A DNA stretch of 64,000 nucleotides from Pedobacter metabolipauper (GTDB lineage: Bacteria; Bacteroidota; Bacteroidia; Sphingobacteriales; Sphingobacteriaceae): assembly GCF_004362715.1 (NCBI RefSeq), contig NZ_SNYC01000005.1, positions 621,781 through 685,780 of the forward strand, written 5' to 3'. Position 1 is the stretch's first letter, and each line of letters begins with the position of its first letter. Positions 46,349 through 54,408 of this stretch are shown here, piece by piece. Below the pieces are notes generated by a model. That model did no database searches. It was not told the origin of the DNA and worked only from the letters and a program-made list of their open reading frames with translations. Both the position numbers and the translations under genes were made by a program.

Positions 46349-47342
46349 TTTGAGTTATTTTCTGAACAAGATCAACCAGCCTCGACGAGTAACCGGATTC
46401 ATTATCATACCATCCAACTACCTTTACCAGGTCGCCCACGATAGAAGTTAAGCTCGCATCAAAGATACAGGAATGTGGATTATCTAAAATATCAACCGAC
46501 ACGATCGGGTCTTCCGTATACTCCAGAATATCTCTCAATTCATTTTCTGATGCCTTTTTAAATGCGGCATTGATTTCTTCAATGGTTGTAACTGATTTTA
46601 AGATACAGGTAAAGTCCGTTAGAGAGCCGTTTAAAACCGGCACGCGGATCCCTGCTCCACCGAGCCTGTTTTCGAGATGCGGAAAAATATTGGTAATTGC
46701 CTTAGCAGCACCCGTACTGGTCGGGATAATGGAGGCCGATGCCGCCCTTGCCCTTCTCAAATCCTTGTGCGGGGCGTCATGAAGGTTTTGATCACCTGTC
46801 ATGGAATGGATTGTGGTAATGTATCCATCCAGAATGCCCCAGTGATCATCCAGGATCTTAACCATCGGTGCTACATTGTTTGTAGTACAGGAAGCATTGG
46901 AAAGAATGGGCGCCCGCAGATCAGTATCCTGATCATTTACACCGATCACAACCATAGGAATATCCTTATCTGCAGATGGAGCAGAAATGAGCACCTGTTT
47001 CGCACCAGCATTTAAATGGCGCTGAGCTCCGGCCCTTGTGGTAAATTTTCCGGTTGACTCTAAAACCAGGTCTATCCCTAAAAGACCCCAGGGTAATTCT
47101 TCAGGGTTAGATTTGGAATACACCAGGATCTTTTTTCCATTAATGATCAAACCATCACTTTCAAAGCTCACATCACCCTTAAAACCGCCGTGTACGGTAT
47201 CATACTTAAAAAGGTGTGCCAGTGTAGCCGGGTCAGTAAGATCATTAATAGCAACAACATTTAAGTTTCTCTCAATTGCCGAACGTAAGAACACACGACC
47301 AATCCTGCCAAAACCATTTATCGCAATATTCATTCTGCTCAT
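46338..47342 (-). CDS. gap: Type I glyceraldehyde-3-phosphate dehydrogenase
   Basis: 334 residues. Oxidises and phosphorylates glyceraldehyde 3-phosphate using NAD(P)+. Rossmann start NIAINGFGRIGRVFLR, catalytic C152 in SNASCTTNNVAP with the family's usual THSMTGDQN stretch after it (contributing the helper region), and WYDNESGYSSRLVDLV at the end. The start at 47342 (MSRMNIA) is used; the ATG at 47333 is equally plausible. The coenzyme-determining residues after the second strand (AINDLTD) suggest NAD+. Leads the gap-GNAT-pgk unit from a -7 element at 47357-47364. Confidence 0.97.
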   Translation of the reverse strand: MSRMNIAINGFGRIGRVFLRSAIERNLNVVAINDLTDPATLAHLFKYDTVHGGFKGDVSFESDGLIINGKKILVYSKSNPEELPWGLLGIDLVLESTGKFTTRAGAQRHLNAGAKQVLISAPSADKDIPMVVIGVNDQDTDLRAPILSNASCTTNNVAPMVKILDDHWGILDGYITTIHSMTGDQNLHDAPHKDLRRARAASASIIPTSTGAAKAITNIFPHLENRLGGAGIRVPVLNGSLTDFTCILKSVTTIEEINAAFKKASENELRDILEYTEDPIVSVDILDNPHSCIFDASLTSIVGDLVKVVGWYDNESGYSSRLVDLVQKITQNDD

Positions 47343-47356
47343 TTAATTTATGCGCG

Positions 47357-47364
47357 CAAAAATA
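47357..47364 (-). promoter_or_regulatory. -7 promoter element of the gap-GNAT-pgk unit
   Basis: TATTTTTG on the minus strand, an exact TAnnTTTG match, 14 nt before the ATG at 47342 and 23 nt before that at 47333. Confidence 0.5.
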
Positions 47365-47423
47365 CCGATATTCTAATTAACATTCAGTACCCGCCACAAC
47401 ATAATTCCAATCCGTTTAAACAA

Positions 47424-48185
47424 TTATGTACGCGGCCTCCGGATAAAGAATTGCCCTACTTTCCGAACCTTTTTAGACAGCACAACAAATACAGGAAAAG
47501 GCATTTTATGATACACAAGGATCCGGTAATCATGATATATAGCAGAAAGGACCTTACTCAAAGAACCATTACTAAGGCCGCCTGCCCGCATAACCACCAT
47601 AAATTGATCTAAAAAAACAGCCTTTAACTTATTTTCATAAAAAACCCGTAAGATCAGGTCATAGTCTGAGCAGCTGCCAAAATCGAGTGAATAGTTGCCA
47701 AAATCCTCATAAACTGCTCTTTTAAGATATAAAGTTGGATGGGCAGGCATCCAGCCAAATCGGAACCTTAGGGCTTCAAAAGGCATTGACCGCCACTCGC
47801 GGGTTACTTTAAAAGGGTTATTCTTAGAAACAAAAGATAAATTGCCATACACACCATCACAATCCTGTAATTTAAAACAAGCCACAATGGATGAGATTAC
47901 CCCTGTGTCTGCCAGGTAATCATCCGCATTCAGAACACCAATAATCTGACCGGTAGTCATCGCCAGCCCTTTATTCAAAGCATCGTAATAGCTGGTATCA
48001 TTTTCCGACGTATGGTAAGCTATTTTACTGTTGTATTTATTGATGATCGTAATGGTCCCGTCAGTAGAGCCGCCATCAATGATAATGTATTCAATATTCT
48101 TGTAATCCTGCAAAAAAACAGAACTGATACAACATTCCAAACTGCTAAAACTGTTCAAAACAACCGTCACTATGCTTACTTTCAT
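47424..48185 (-). CDS. Family 2 glycosyltransferase
   Basis: 253 residues, GT-A fold of the WcaA/SpsA-like group. SIVTVVLNSFSSLECCISSV at the start, IDGGSTDGT (nucleotide-binding) and VLNADDYL (DxD-like metal site) are visible; WMPAHPTLYLKRAVYEDFGNY and CSDYDLILR follow the usual acceptor region. It has no membrane segment. Likely adds one sugar of the exopolysaccharide made by the divergent operon starting at 48345, from which it is separated by 159 nt of AT-rich promoter DNA. Confidence 0.92.
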   Translation of the reverse strand: MKVSIVTVVLNSFSSLECCISSVFLQDYKNIEYIIIDGGSTDGTITIINKYNSKIAYHTSENDTSYYDALNKGLAMTTGQIIGVLNADDYLADTGVISSIVACFKLQDCDGVYGNLSFVSKNNPFKVTREWRSMPFEALRFRFGWMPAHPTLYLKRAVYEDFGNYSLDFGSCSDYDLILRVFYENKLKAVFLDQFMVVMRAGGLSNGSLSKVLSAIYHDYRILVYHKMPFPVFVVLSKKVRKVGQFFIRRPRT

Positions 48186-48194
48186 AAATATTTA

Positions 48195-48202
48195 TATATT
48201 TG
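48195..48202 (+). promoter_or_regulatory. -7 promoter element of the exopolysaccharide operon
   Basis: TATATTTG, an exact TAnnTTTG match, about 140 nt upstream of the wzc-like start at 48345. If used, the leader is about 135 nt and strongly AT-rich, long for this window. Other promoters closer to the gene cannot be excluded. Confidence 0.4.
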
Positions 48203-48344
48203 CTAAACAAGAATAAATAAAATATTATTAATTACTGTTATTTTTTAATAATAAATATTATGACTAATTATTTAAAATATTAATAAAAACAACAAGATTT
48301 TTAATGAAGAACTAAAATACTGACATACATCTAACCCCTAAATT

Positions 48345-50711
48345 ATGTACCGCAACAACAGGATGTCTCCAGGAATTGAAGCCAATGAATTCCTTGAAAT
48401 TAGCTATATCAAGACCATTAGGATGCTTTTAAGCAGATGGTACTGGATCGTTATTTCTACCTTGTTTGGCGCACTGGCCGGCACCATATATTTATACTTT
48501 AGTCAGCCAATATATTTAGCAGATGCATCTGTAAAATTCGATGAAAAGAAATCAGAGATTGCTGAATTGGTCAGCGTAAAGAATCTATTCGACAGGGCCA
48601 ACCGGATCGAATCAGAAAAACTGGTGATCCGATCCAGAAATGTATTAACAAAAGCAATCGGCTCTTTAGATTGCGACGTGTCTTTCTTTACCAAAACACG
48701 TTTCAGATTAAAGGATCAATATCCCAATAAGCCGGTAAACATTCATATCATCTATAGAAACTGGCATAAAAACAGCAACCGATATTTCGAATTAAAACCT
48801 ATCAGTACATTAAAATATGAACTGATCTATAAACTAAACAAGACAAAGATCCGTAAAATCTATAAATACGGACAAGTCATAAAGTTCCCCGATTTAAAAT
48901 TTATTATAACTACAAAGGAAGAATATAAGCAGGAACCATTGATCATCCTGTTCAACGACCAGAGCCAGCTTATTGAAAAAATCAGTACCGCATTAAAAAT
49001 AGATGACACCCCAAATACAAGCCTGCTTCATTTAAAAATTGCAGATGCCAATCCCAATTTTGCAGTTGATGTTATGAATGCCATTGTAACTGCCTATATG
49101 GATTTTGAGCGTGTTCAACGGTCAGCATCCGCATTAAAAACCATAGATTTCATCAACCCTTTGCTGCAGAACCTTTCCAATAAGGTTAAAAATTCAGCAA
49201 AAGATATTCAACAATTCAAGGAGCACAATCAGATCCTGAGCATCTCTGCCGCTGCAGCACATAACGAAAATCAACTTGCAGCACTGGAAAAGGAACAGCA
49301 TGAGCTAAATATCCAAAATCAGTTTCTCCAATTTTTTAAGGAAGACCTCGCATTAAACCAACATCAGGACGAACTAAACTATAGCCTGCTTCAAAGTACA
49401 GACCCTCAATTAACTACATTAATAAATAAATACAATGAACTGGTCATTAGCAAGAAAGATGCTCTTAACCTTTATACACCTGCCTCTGTTTTTGTGAGGC
49501 AGATAGACAACAAGATTGACGCCTTTAAAACAGCCATCACCAATAACATCTCAGCAACATACTTCAGCAATAACAAAACGCACTTGTTATTAATTAAACA
49601 GTGCGACAGCATTCGGGAACAACGTTCTGGCATCCCTAAAAAAGAAGAGACACTAATCCATCTTCAATCTAAATTCGACATCAACCAAAAAGTATACAAC
49701 TATCTTGCAGAGAAAAAACTCGAAGCTCAAATTTCTGCAGCTTCTGTTATTTCAGGAGCAACAATAATTGATCAGGCTGTATTTCCAATTGAGCCTATAT
49801 CTCCAAATATAAATAACACATACACTGCATGTATTCTTTCTGGATTTATAGTTGGAATATCCGCGCTGTTTGCCGTACAAACTCTCAATCCATACATCTA
49901 CACTAAAGAAGCCATTGAGCAGCTCACCGAGGTTCCAATCCTGGGTATCATACCGCAACTTAATAAAACAACTGCAAATCCCTTAGCGCGGTTAACATCT
50001 ATCAACACCCAAAGATCATTATTCTCAGAATCAATTCGGTATTTGCGCAGTAACCTTCATTTTATCGCATCAGAAAAGGACCCAAAAATTGTATGCATTA
50101 CCTCAGAAGTCTCCGGTGAAGGCAAATCCTTCATTTCTTATGCCCTCGCCTGTACATTAACATCAATTGATAAGCGTGTACTCCTGATTGCTGCAGATCT
50201 GCGAAAATCTAAACTGCATGAGCGATTAGGAATCAGCAATGAAAATGGATTTAGTAAATATCTTTCCGATCAAAACACATCAGAACAGATCATTTTCAAA
50301 ACAGGCATTAAAAATTTAGACTTTATTCCTTCCGGCCCAATTCCGCCAAACCCTTCAGAGCTGCTGCAGAAAAATAGAACAGCAGATCTGTTATCCGAAA
50401 TTAAATCCAGGTATGATTACATTATCCTGGATACTGCACCAATTGGATTGGTTAGCGATGCCAAACCGCTTCTAAAGCTAGCCAATGTAAACCTGTTTAT
50501 TTTGCGCTGTGGATTTTCAAAAAAAGGAGCTGTCCACACCGCAGAACACCTCAGGAAAGAGTTAAACCTCTCTAATGTCGCCATTATCCTAAATAATTTC
50601 AAGGCCGATAATTTCCACAGTTATTTAAATAACCAAACCCGCAAACAGAATCAGCAATACTATACCGGCCAATCGAACCGGCCCAGTGCTAAAAACTATT
50701 TTGAATCATGA
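48345..50711 (+). CDS. Wzc-like polysaccharide co-polymerase / BY-kinase (tyrosine autokinase)
   Basis: 788 residues. A Wzz domain with the first membrane segment (about 27-47), a long periplasmic coiled-coil region (about 50-485, with heptad-rich QFKEHNQIL...AALEKEQHELNIQNQFL), a second membrane segment (about 493-512) and a cytoplasmic bacterial tyrosine kinase domain: Walker A SGEGKS near 590, Walker A' VLLIAADLR near 612, Walker B YIILDTAP near 692. The C-terminal tail carries Tyr residues (SYLNN, QQYYTG, NYF) as autophosphorylation sites. It controls chain length and export of the polysaccharide. First gene of a five-gene operon; the next ATG overlaps its stop codon (ATGA). Confidence 0.93.
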   Translation: MYRNNRMSPGIEANEFLEISYIKTIRMLLSRWYWIVISTLFGALAGTIYLYFSQPIYLADASVKFDEKKSEIAELVSVKNLFDRANRIESEKLVIRSRNVLTKAIGSLDCDVSFFTKTRFRLKDQYPNKPVNIHIIYRNWHKNSNRYFELKPISTLKYELIYKLNKTKIRKIYKYGQVIKFPDLKFIITTKEEYKQEPLIILFNDQSQLIEKISTALKIDDTPNTSLLHLKIADANPNFAVDVMNAIVTAYMDFERVQRSASALKTIDFINPLLQNLSNKVKNSAKDIQQFKEHNQILSISAAAAHNENQLAALEKEQHELNIQNQFLQFFKEDLALNQHQDELNYSLLQSTDPQLTTLINKYNELVISKKDALNLYTPASVFVRQIDNKIDAFKTAITNNISATYFSNNKTHLLLIKQCDSIREQRSGIPKKEETLIHLQSKFDINQKVYNYLAEKKLEAQISAASVISGATIIDQAVFPIEPISPNINNTYTACILSGFIVGISALFAVQTLNPYIYTKEAIEQLTEVPILGIIPQLNKTTANPLARLTSINTQRSLFSESIRYLRSNLHFIASEKDPKIVCITSEVSGEGKSFISYALACTLTSIDKRVLLIAADLRKSKLHERLGISNENGFSKYLSDQNTSEQIIFKTGIKNLDFIPSGPIPPNPSELLQKNRTADLLSEIKSRYDYIILDTAPIGLVSDAKPLLKLANVNLFILRCGFSKKGAVHTAEHLRKELNLSNVAIILNNFKADNFHSYLNNQTRKQNQQYYTGQSNRPSAKNYFES

Positions 50712-51865
50712 TCCTGTTTCTTACCCTGGATAGTTTTAGCCATACCGGAGGCATTCAAAAAGTTGCCAGAACGTTATCCTATACATTGGGGAAGTTATCA
50801 AAGGCAGCGAATCGAAAAATTACCTACTATAACTTCTCTTTATATGATGATCAACCAGATAACAGGTACATAGCCCCATCTCAATTTAAAGGTTTTAAGG
50901 GAAATGTGTTTTGCTTTATCTTACAGACCATTATAAAGGGAGTATGCTGTAAAACTATTGTCGTCAACCACATTAACCTGCTTCCTTTAGCCTGTCTGAT
51001 AAAAATAGTCAATTACCGGCTGCAAATCATATTGATTGCGCATGGCACTGAAGTATGGCGTGAACAGACTTTTTTGAAAAATGCCTGTTTACAGTCCCGC
51101 ATTCAGATCTGGGCAGTTAGCAATTACACCAAAAATCTATTAAAAACGCAACATCGCATCAAAGCGAAAAGGATCTTCGTACTCCACAACTGCATTGATC
51201 CGTTCTTTGAAATCCCAAAAGCATTTAATAAGCCCGGCTATTTACTCAAAAAGTATGGCCTTTCAGCAGATCAACCCATACTGTTAACAATCTCCAGACT
51301 TAATCGATATGAAAATCAGAAAGGCTATGATAAGATTATCCAGCTTCTGCCCGAATTAATGAAACAATTTCCAAATCTGCATTACCTCCTTTGCGGAAAA
51401 TCAGATCAACAGGAAGTACTCCGTTTAAAGAAACTGATTACAGAAAGAAAACTAGGCAAACACATTACATTAGTTGGCTTCATCCCTGAGAGCGTATTGA
51501 GCAATCACTATTTGCTGGCAGATGTATTCGTATTGCCAAGTCAGAAAGAAGGTTTTGGACTTGTTTTCATAGAAGCTGCACACTGTGGATGTCAAATTAT
51601 ATCAGGCAACTGCGATGGTAGTTATGAGGCCATGCTATATGGAGCACTTGGAACCACAGTGGATCCGAATAACATCAACGCAATCAAAAATGCACTCATC
51701 AAAAATCTCTCTGAGCAGGGATTTCCGGCGCAAAGATCAGGCAAACAAGATCCAGCGATACAAAAGTTAAAAATACAAAACACGGCCATACAAAATTTCA
51801 GCTATACGCAATACCGGCGAAAGATTGCTGCGCTCCTTGCAATTAAAACCACAAGACATGATTAA
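50708..51865 (+). CDS. Family 4 glycosyltransferase
   Basis: 385 residues, GT-B fold. The N-terminal domain begins ILFLTLDSFSHTGGIQKVARTL with the usual glycine-rich loop; the C-terminal Glycos_transf_1 domain shows LTISRLNRYENQKGYDKII, FVLPSQKEGFGLVFIEAAHCG (the E-x7-E region) and GSYEAMLYG. It transfers a sugar from a nucleotide donor with retention during exopolysaccharide repeat-unit assembly. Residues about 345-365 include short repeats (KQDPAIQKLKIQNTAIQNF). Overlaps its upstream and downstream genes by 4 and 8 nt. Confidence 0.92.
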   Translation: MILFLTLDSFSHTGGIQKVARTLSYTLGKLSKAANRKITYYNFSLYDDQPDNRYIAPSQFKGFKGNVFCFILQTIIKGVCCKTIVVNHINLLPLACLIKIVNYRLQIILIAHGTEVWREQTFLKNACLQSRIQIWAVSNYTKNLLKTQHRIKAKRIFVLHNCIDPFFEIPKAFNKPGYLLKKYGLSADQPILLTISRLNRYENQKGYDKIIQLLPELMKQFPNLHYLLCGKSDQQEVLRLKKLITERKLGKHITLVGFIPESVLSNHYLLADVFVLPSQKEGFGLVFIEAAHCGCQIISGNCDGSYEAMLYGALGTTVDPNNINAIKNALIKNLSEQGFPAQRSGKQDPAIQKLKIQNTAIQNFSYTQYRRKIAALLAIKTTRHD

Positions 51866-52973
51866 ACTAGCAATCGTCTGTACGCATCCCATACAGTATT
51901 ATGTACCCGTTTTTAAACTACTAGCACAGAAAACTGAAATAAAGGTCTTTTATACACGTGGTAAGGATGCCGTTTATGATAACGGTTTTCAGCAGTTTAT
52001 TCATTGGGACATTCCTTTACTGGATGGATATGATCATGAGTTCCTCATCAATACCGCGCAACAGCCAAATTCAATACATTTCAATGGCATCAAAAACCCT
52101 GAAGCCATCGCATCCATTTTAAAATTTAACCCAGACCGGCTTTTAGTATACGGATGGGCACATCACAGCCACCTGCAGATCATCCGGCATTTTAATAGAA
52201 AATTGCCCATCCTGTTTCGTGGCGACTCAACCTTATTAAATTCCACCCCATTTGTAAAAAGGCTGGCAAAAAAGTATCTGCTCAACTGGATATACAAACA
52301 GATTGATATCGCTTTGTATACAGGCAGCCATAACAAGAAATATTACAACGCATACGGATTAAAAGAAAGGCAGCTGATCTTTTGTCCGCATGCCGTAGAC
52401 AATGCCCGTTTCCATCAGCAAGGAAACTTGCCGGTCAGGGAGATCCTGAATGTACAGGAAACAGACCTGCTGATTGTCTTTGCAGGAAAATTAGAACCCA
52501 TAAAGAACCCAAACCTATTGGCACAGGCTTTCCTGGAACTAAACCTCCCTCATACACACCTGTTATTTACGGGATCAGGAATTCTGGAAAAGGAATTAAA
52601 GACAAGGTGTTGCTCCAACAATAACATTCATTTTCTCCCTTTTCAAAATCAACAAAACATGCCTTCCATTTACCAGGCAGCAGACCTGTTTTGTCTGCCT
52701 TCAATAAAAGAATCCTGGGGATTGGCCATCAATGAAGCGATGGCAGCAGGAAAAGCAGTTCTTGTTTCAGACCAGGCCGGAGCCGCAATAGATCTTGTCC
52801 GGCAAACAAATGGAACCACCTTTAAAAGCGGCAGTAAATCCGACTTAAAACAAAAGCTTACTGAGCTCATGACCACCCGCAACGCATTAAGGCTACAAGG
52901 AGCGTCGTCATTAACGATCATTCAAAGCTGGAATTTCGAAACACAAGTAAAATCAATCCTCAATGCCTTATAA
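51858..52973 (+). CDS. Family 4 glycosyltransferase
   Basis: 371 residues from ATG at 51858 (MIKLAIVCTHPIQYYVPVFK); a start at 51825 would overlap the previous gene by 41 nt and is rejected. The first half (THPIQYYVPVF, IFQQFIHWDIPLLDGYDH-like region) and the second half (VFAGKLEPIKNPNLLAQAF, IKESWGLAINEAMAAGKAVLVSDQAGAA) form a GT-B enzyme of the GT4 type. It acts in the same exopolysaccharide pathway. The sugar cannot be assigned. It overlaps the next gene by 11 nt. Confidence 0.92.
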   Translation: MIKLAIVCTHPIQYYVPVFKLLAQKTEIKVFYTRGKDAVYDNGFQQFIHWDIPLLDGYDHEFLINTAQQPNSIHFNGIKNPEAIASILKFNPDRLLVYGWAHHSHLQIIRHFNRKLPILFRGDSTLLNSTPFVKRLAKKYLLNWIYKQIDIALYTGSHNKKYYNAYGLKERQLIFCPHAVDNARFHQQGNLPVREILNVQETDLLIVFAGKLEPIKNPNLLAQAFLELNLPHTHLLFTGSGILEKELKTRCCSNNNIHFLPFQNQQNMPSIYQAADLFCLPSIKESWGLAINEAMAAGKAVLVSDQAGAAIDLVRQTNGTTFKSGSKSDLKQKLTELMTTRNALRLQGASSLTIIQSWNFETQVKSILNAL

Positions 52974-54408
52974 TGATCAGACCACTATCAGCCATCGCTT
53001 TAAAACGGTTGTTCCATTTAAAACGATTATCCCGATTTACCTGCCCTTATTGCTATCCGTTCTGCTACAGCATAATCCTATACTTTCTTATTTAATTTCC
53101 TGGTCCGGGTCTTTCTTCATCTTCTACATTAGCCTATTCTCAAAGGTAAGGTTCATTAGCTGCGACGTGCCTTTAAAGGATCAAATCATGCGCCCGATCG
53201 CGTTAACCCAAATCATCTTTGCAGGCTTTATGTGCTGCACTTCTTTTTTTTATTTCATGGATCATTTGGGTTATGCATACTTAAGAGATCTGGATCCCTA
53301 TTTCCAGTCCAACGCGCAAACCAGGCTGATTGCTAAATGTCAGCGGCTTGCGTTACTGGCACACGCAGCACTGGTAACCGGAATGATCCTGCAGATCAAA
53401 CCTTTCCCAGCCGTTAAGTACCATTACAAAACCGATCAATTCTTACTGATCAAGCTGGGTATTGGCTTTTATTTAGCTGCACTTTTAATGAATATCACGA
53501 CAGAATTTATTCAATTTAAATACACTTTAACCTCTCTTTCAATCAGCTGCAGTGCCTATATTTTTATTCATGGGCTGATCTACAAAAAAGCGTTGTCCGT
53601 AGTTTTTGGCTGTACAGCTTTTGGCATAAACTTTCTGAATACTACACTAACAGGCTATAAAGAAAGTATCATTATAAATTTAATTATTCTAATGGCCATT
53701 GCTTTCCCTTATTATAGAAAGACCATCCTGTTTCTTTTTATCCCCTGCATATATCTCGCAATCTATATCCTGCCAACCTTTACCATGGTCATCAGATCTC
53801 AGTCCTGGTTTGGAGGAAAAACAAATACCGTTGCCCGTGAGCAAGCCTATCAAACTTTTTTTGACGCACACAATGATGAACAAATTGCCGGCAACAACTG
53901 GGATTTTCTAACCAACCGGTTCAGCGAAACCGGAATGTTTACCAGTTATGTACGCCAGGTTCCGGATCAGCATCCATATTATGGACTGCATATTCTAGAA
54001 AACTCCATGTATGCATTGGTTCCAAAAGCATTCTGGAAAGAAAAACCAAGCACGGAGCAGATTGCCATGGAGCGGGTTTATCAATTGGGCATCGTAAACC
54101 GTGCATCCGCAGCCTCGGCAAAGACAAGGCCCGTTACAGACTGCTACCTAATGGCAGGGCCGATGGGTATATTCCTGGGCCTGCTTCTATATGGCATGGT
54201 TACACAATGGCTCTGTAATACAGCAGAAAGATTATTTGGAGGCTACCAAATGGGTTGCATAATCATTTTTAACAGCTTATTTCAACAACTATGGCGCGGC
54301 AATACGTCTGAATTTCTCATTAACACCATCTTTTATAGTTACGTATTGATGCAATTCCTGCACTTTATTTTAAGAAGGCTTAAAATACTTCAAACGGGTC
54401 ATTTATGA
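52963..54408 (+). CDS. Multi-pass membrane protein, Wzy-like polysaccharide polymerase candidate
   Basis: 481 residues with about ten membrane segments and one long non-membrane loop (about 285-365, with DFLTNRFSETGMF and PKAFWKEKPSTEQIAMERVY) near the C-terminal third, the layout of O-antigen polymerase/Wzy proteins. Sequence conservation in this class is very low. I recall Bacteroidota models for a Wzy-like protein linked to exosortase loci, and this gene sits directly before an exosortase-fused gene, which agrees. It would polymerise repeat units on the periplasmic side. It overlaps both neighbours. Confidence 0.75.
   Translation: MPYNDQTTISHRFKTVVPFKTIIPIYLPLLLSVLLQHNPILSYLISWSGSFFIFYISLFSKVRFISCDVPLKDQIMRPIALTQIIFAGFMCCTSFFYFMDHLGYAYLRDLDPYFQSNAQTRLIAKCQRLALLAHAALVTGMILQIKPFPAVKYHYKTDQFLLIKLGIGFYLAALLMNITTEFIQFKYTLTSLSISCSAYIFIHGLIYKKALSVVFGCTAFGINFLNTTLTGYKESIIINLIILMAIAFPYYRKTILFLFIPCIYLAIYILPTFTMVIRSQSWFGGKTNTVAREQAYQTFFDAHNDEQIAGNNWDFLTNRFSETGMFTSYVRQVPDQHPYYGLHILENSMYALVPKAFWKEKPSTEQIAMERVYQLGIVNRASAASAKTRPVTDCYLMAGPMGIFLGLLLYGMVTQWLCNTAERLFGGYQMGCIIIFNSLFQQLWRGNTSEFLINTIFYSYVLMQFLHFILRRLKILQTGHL

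Noticed and set aside
48186..48344. Possible riboswitch or antitermination leader upstream of the exopolysaccharide operon
   Set aside because: The leader is AT-rich with no conserved motif or strong stem that I could recognise.
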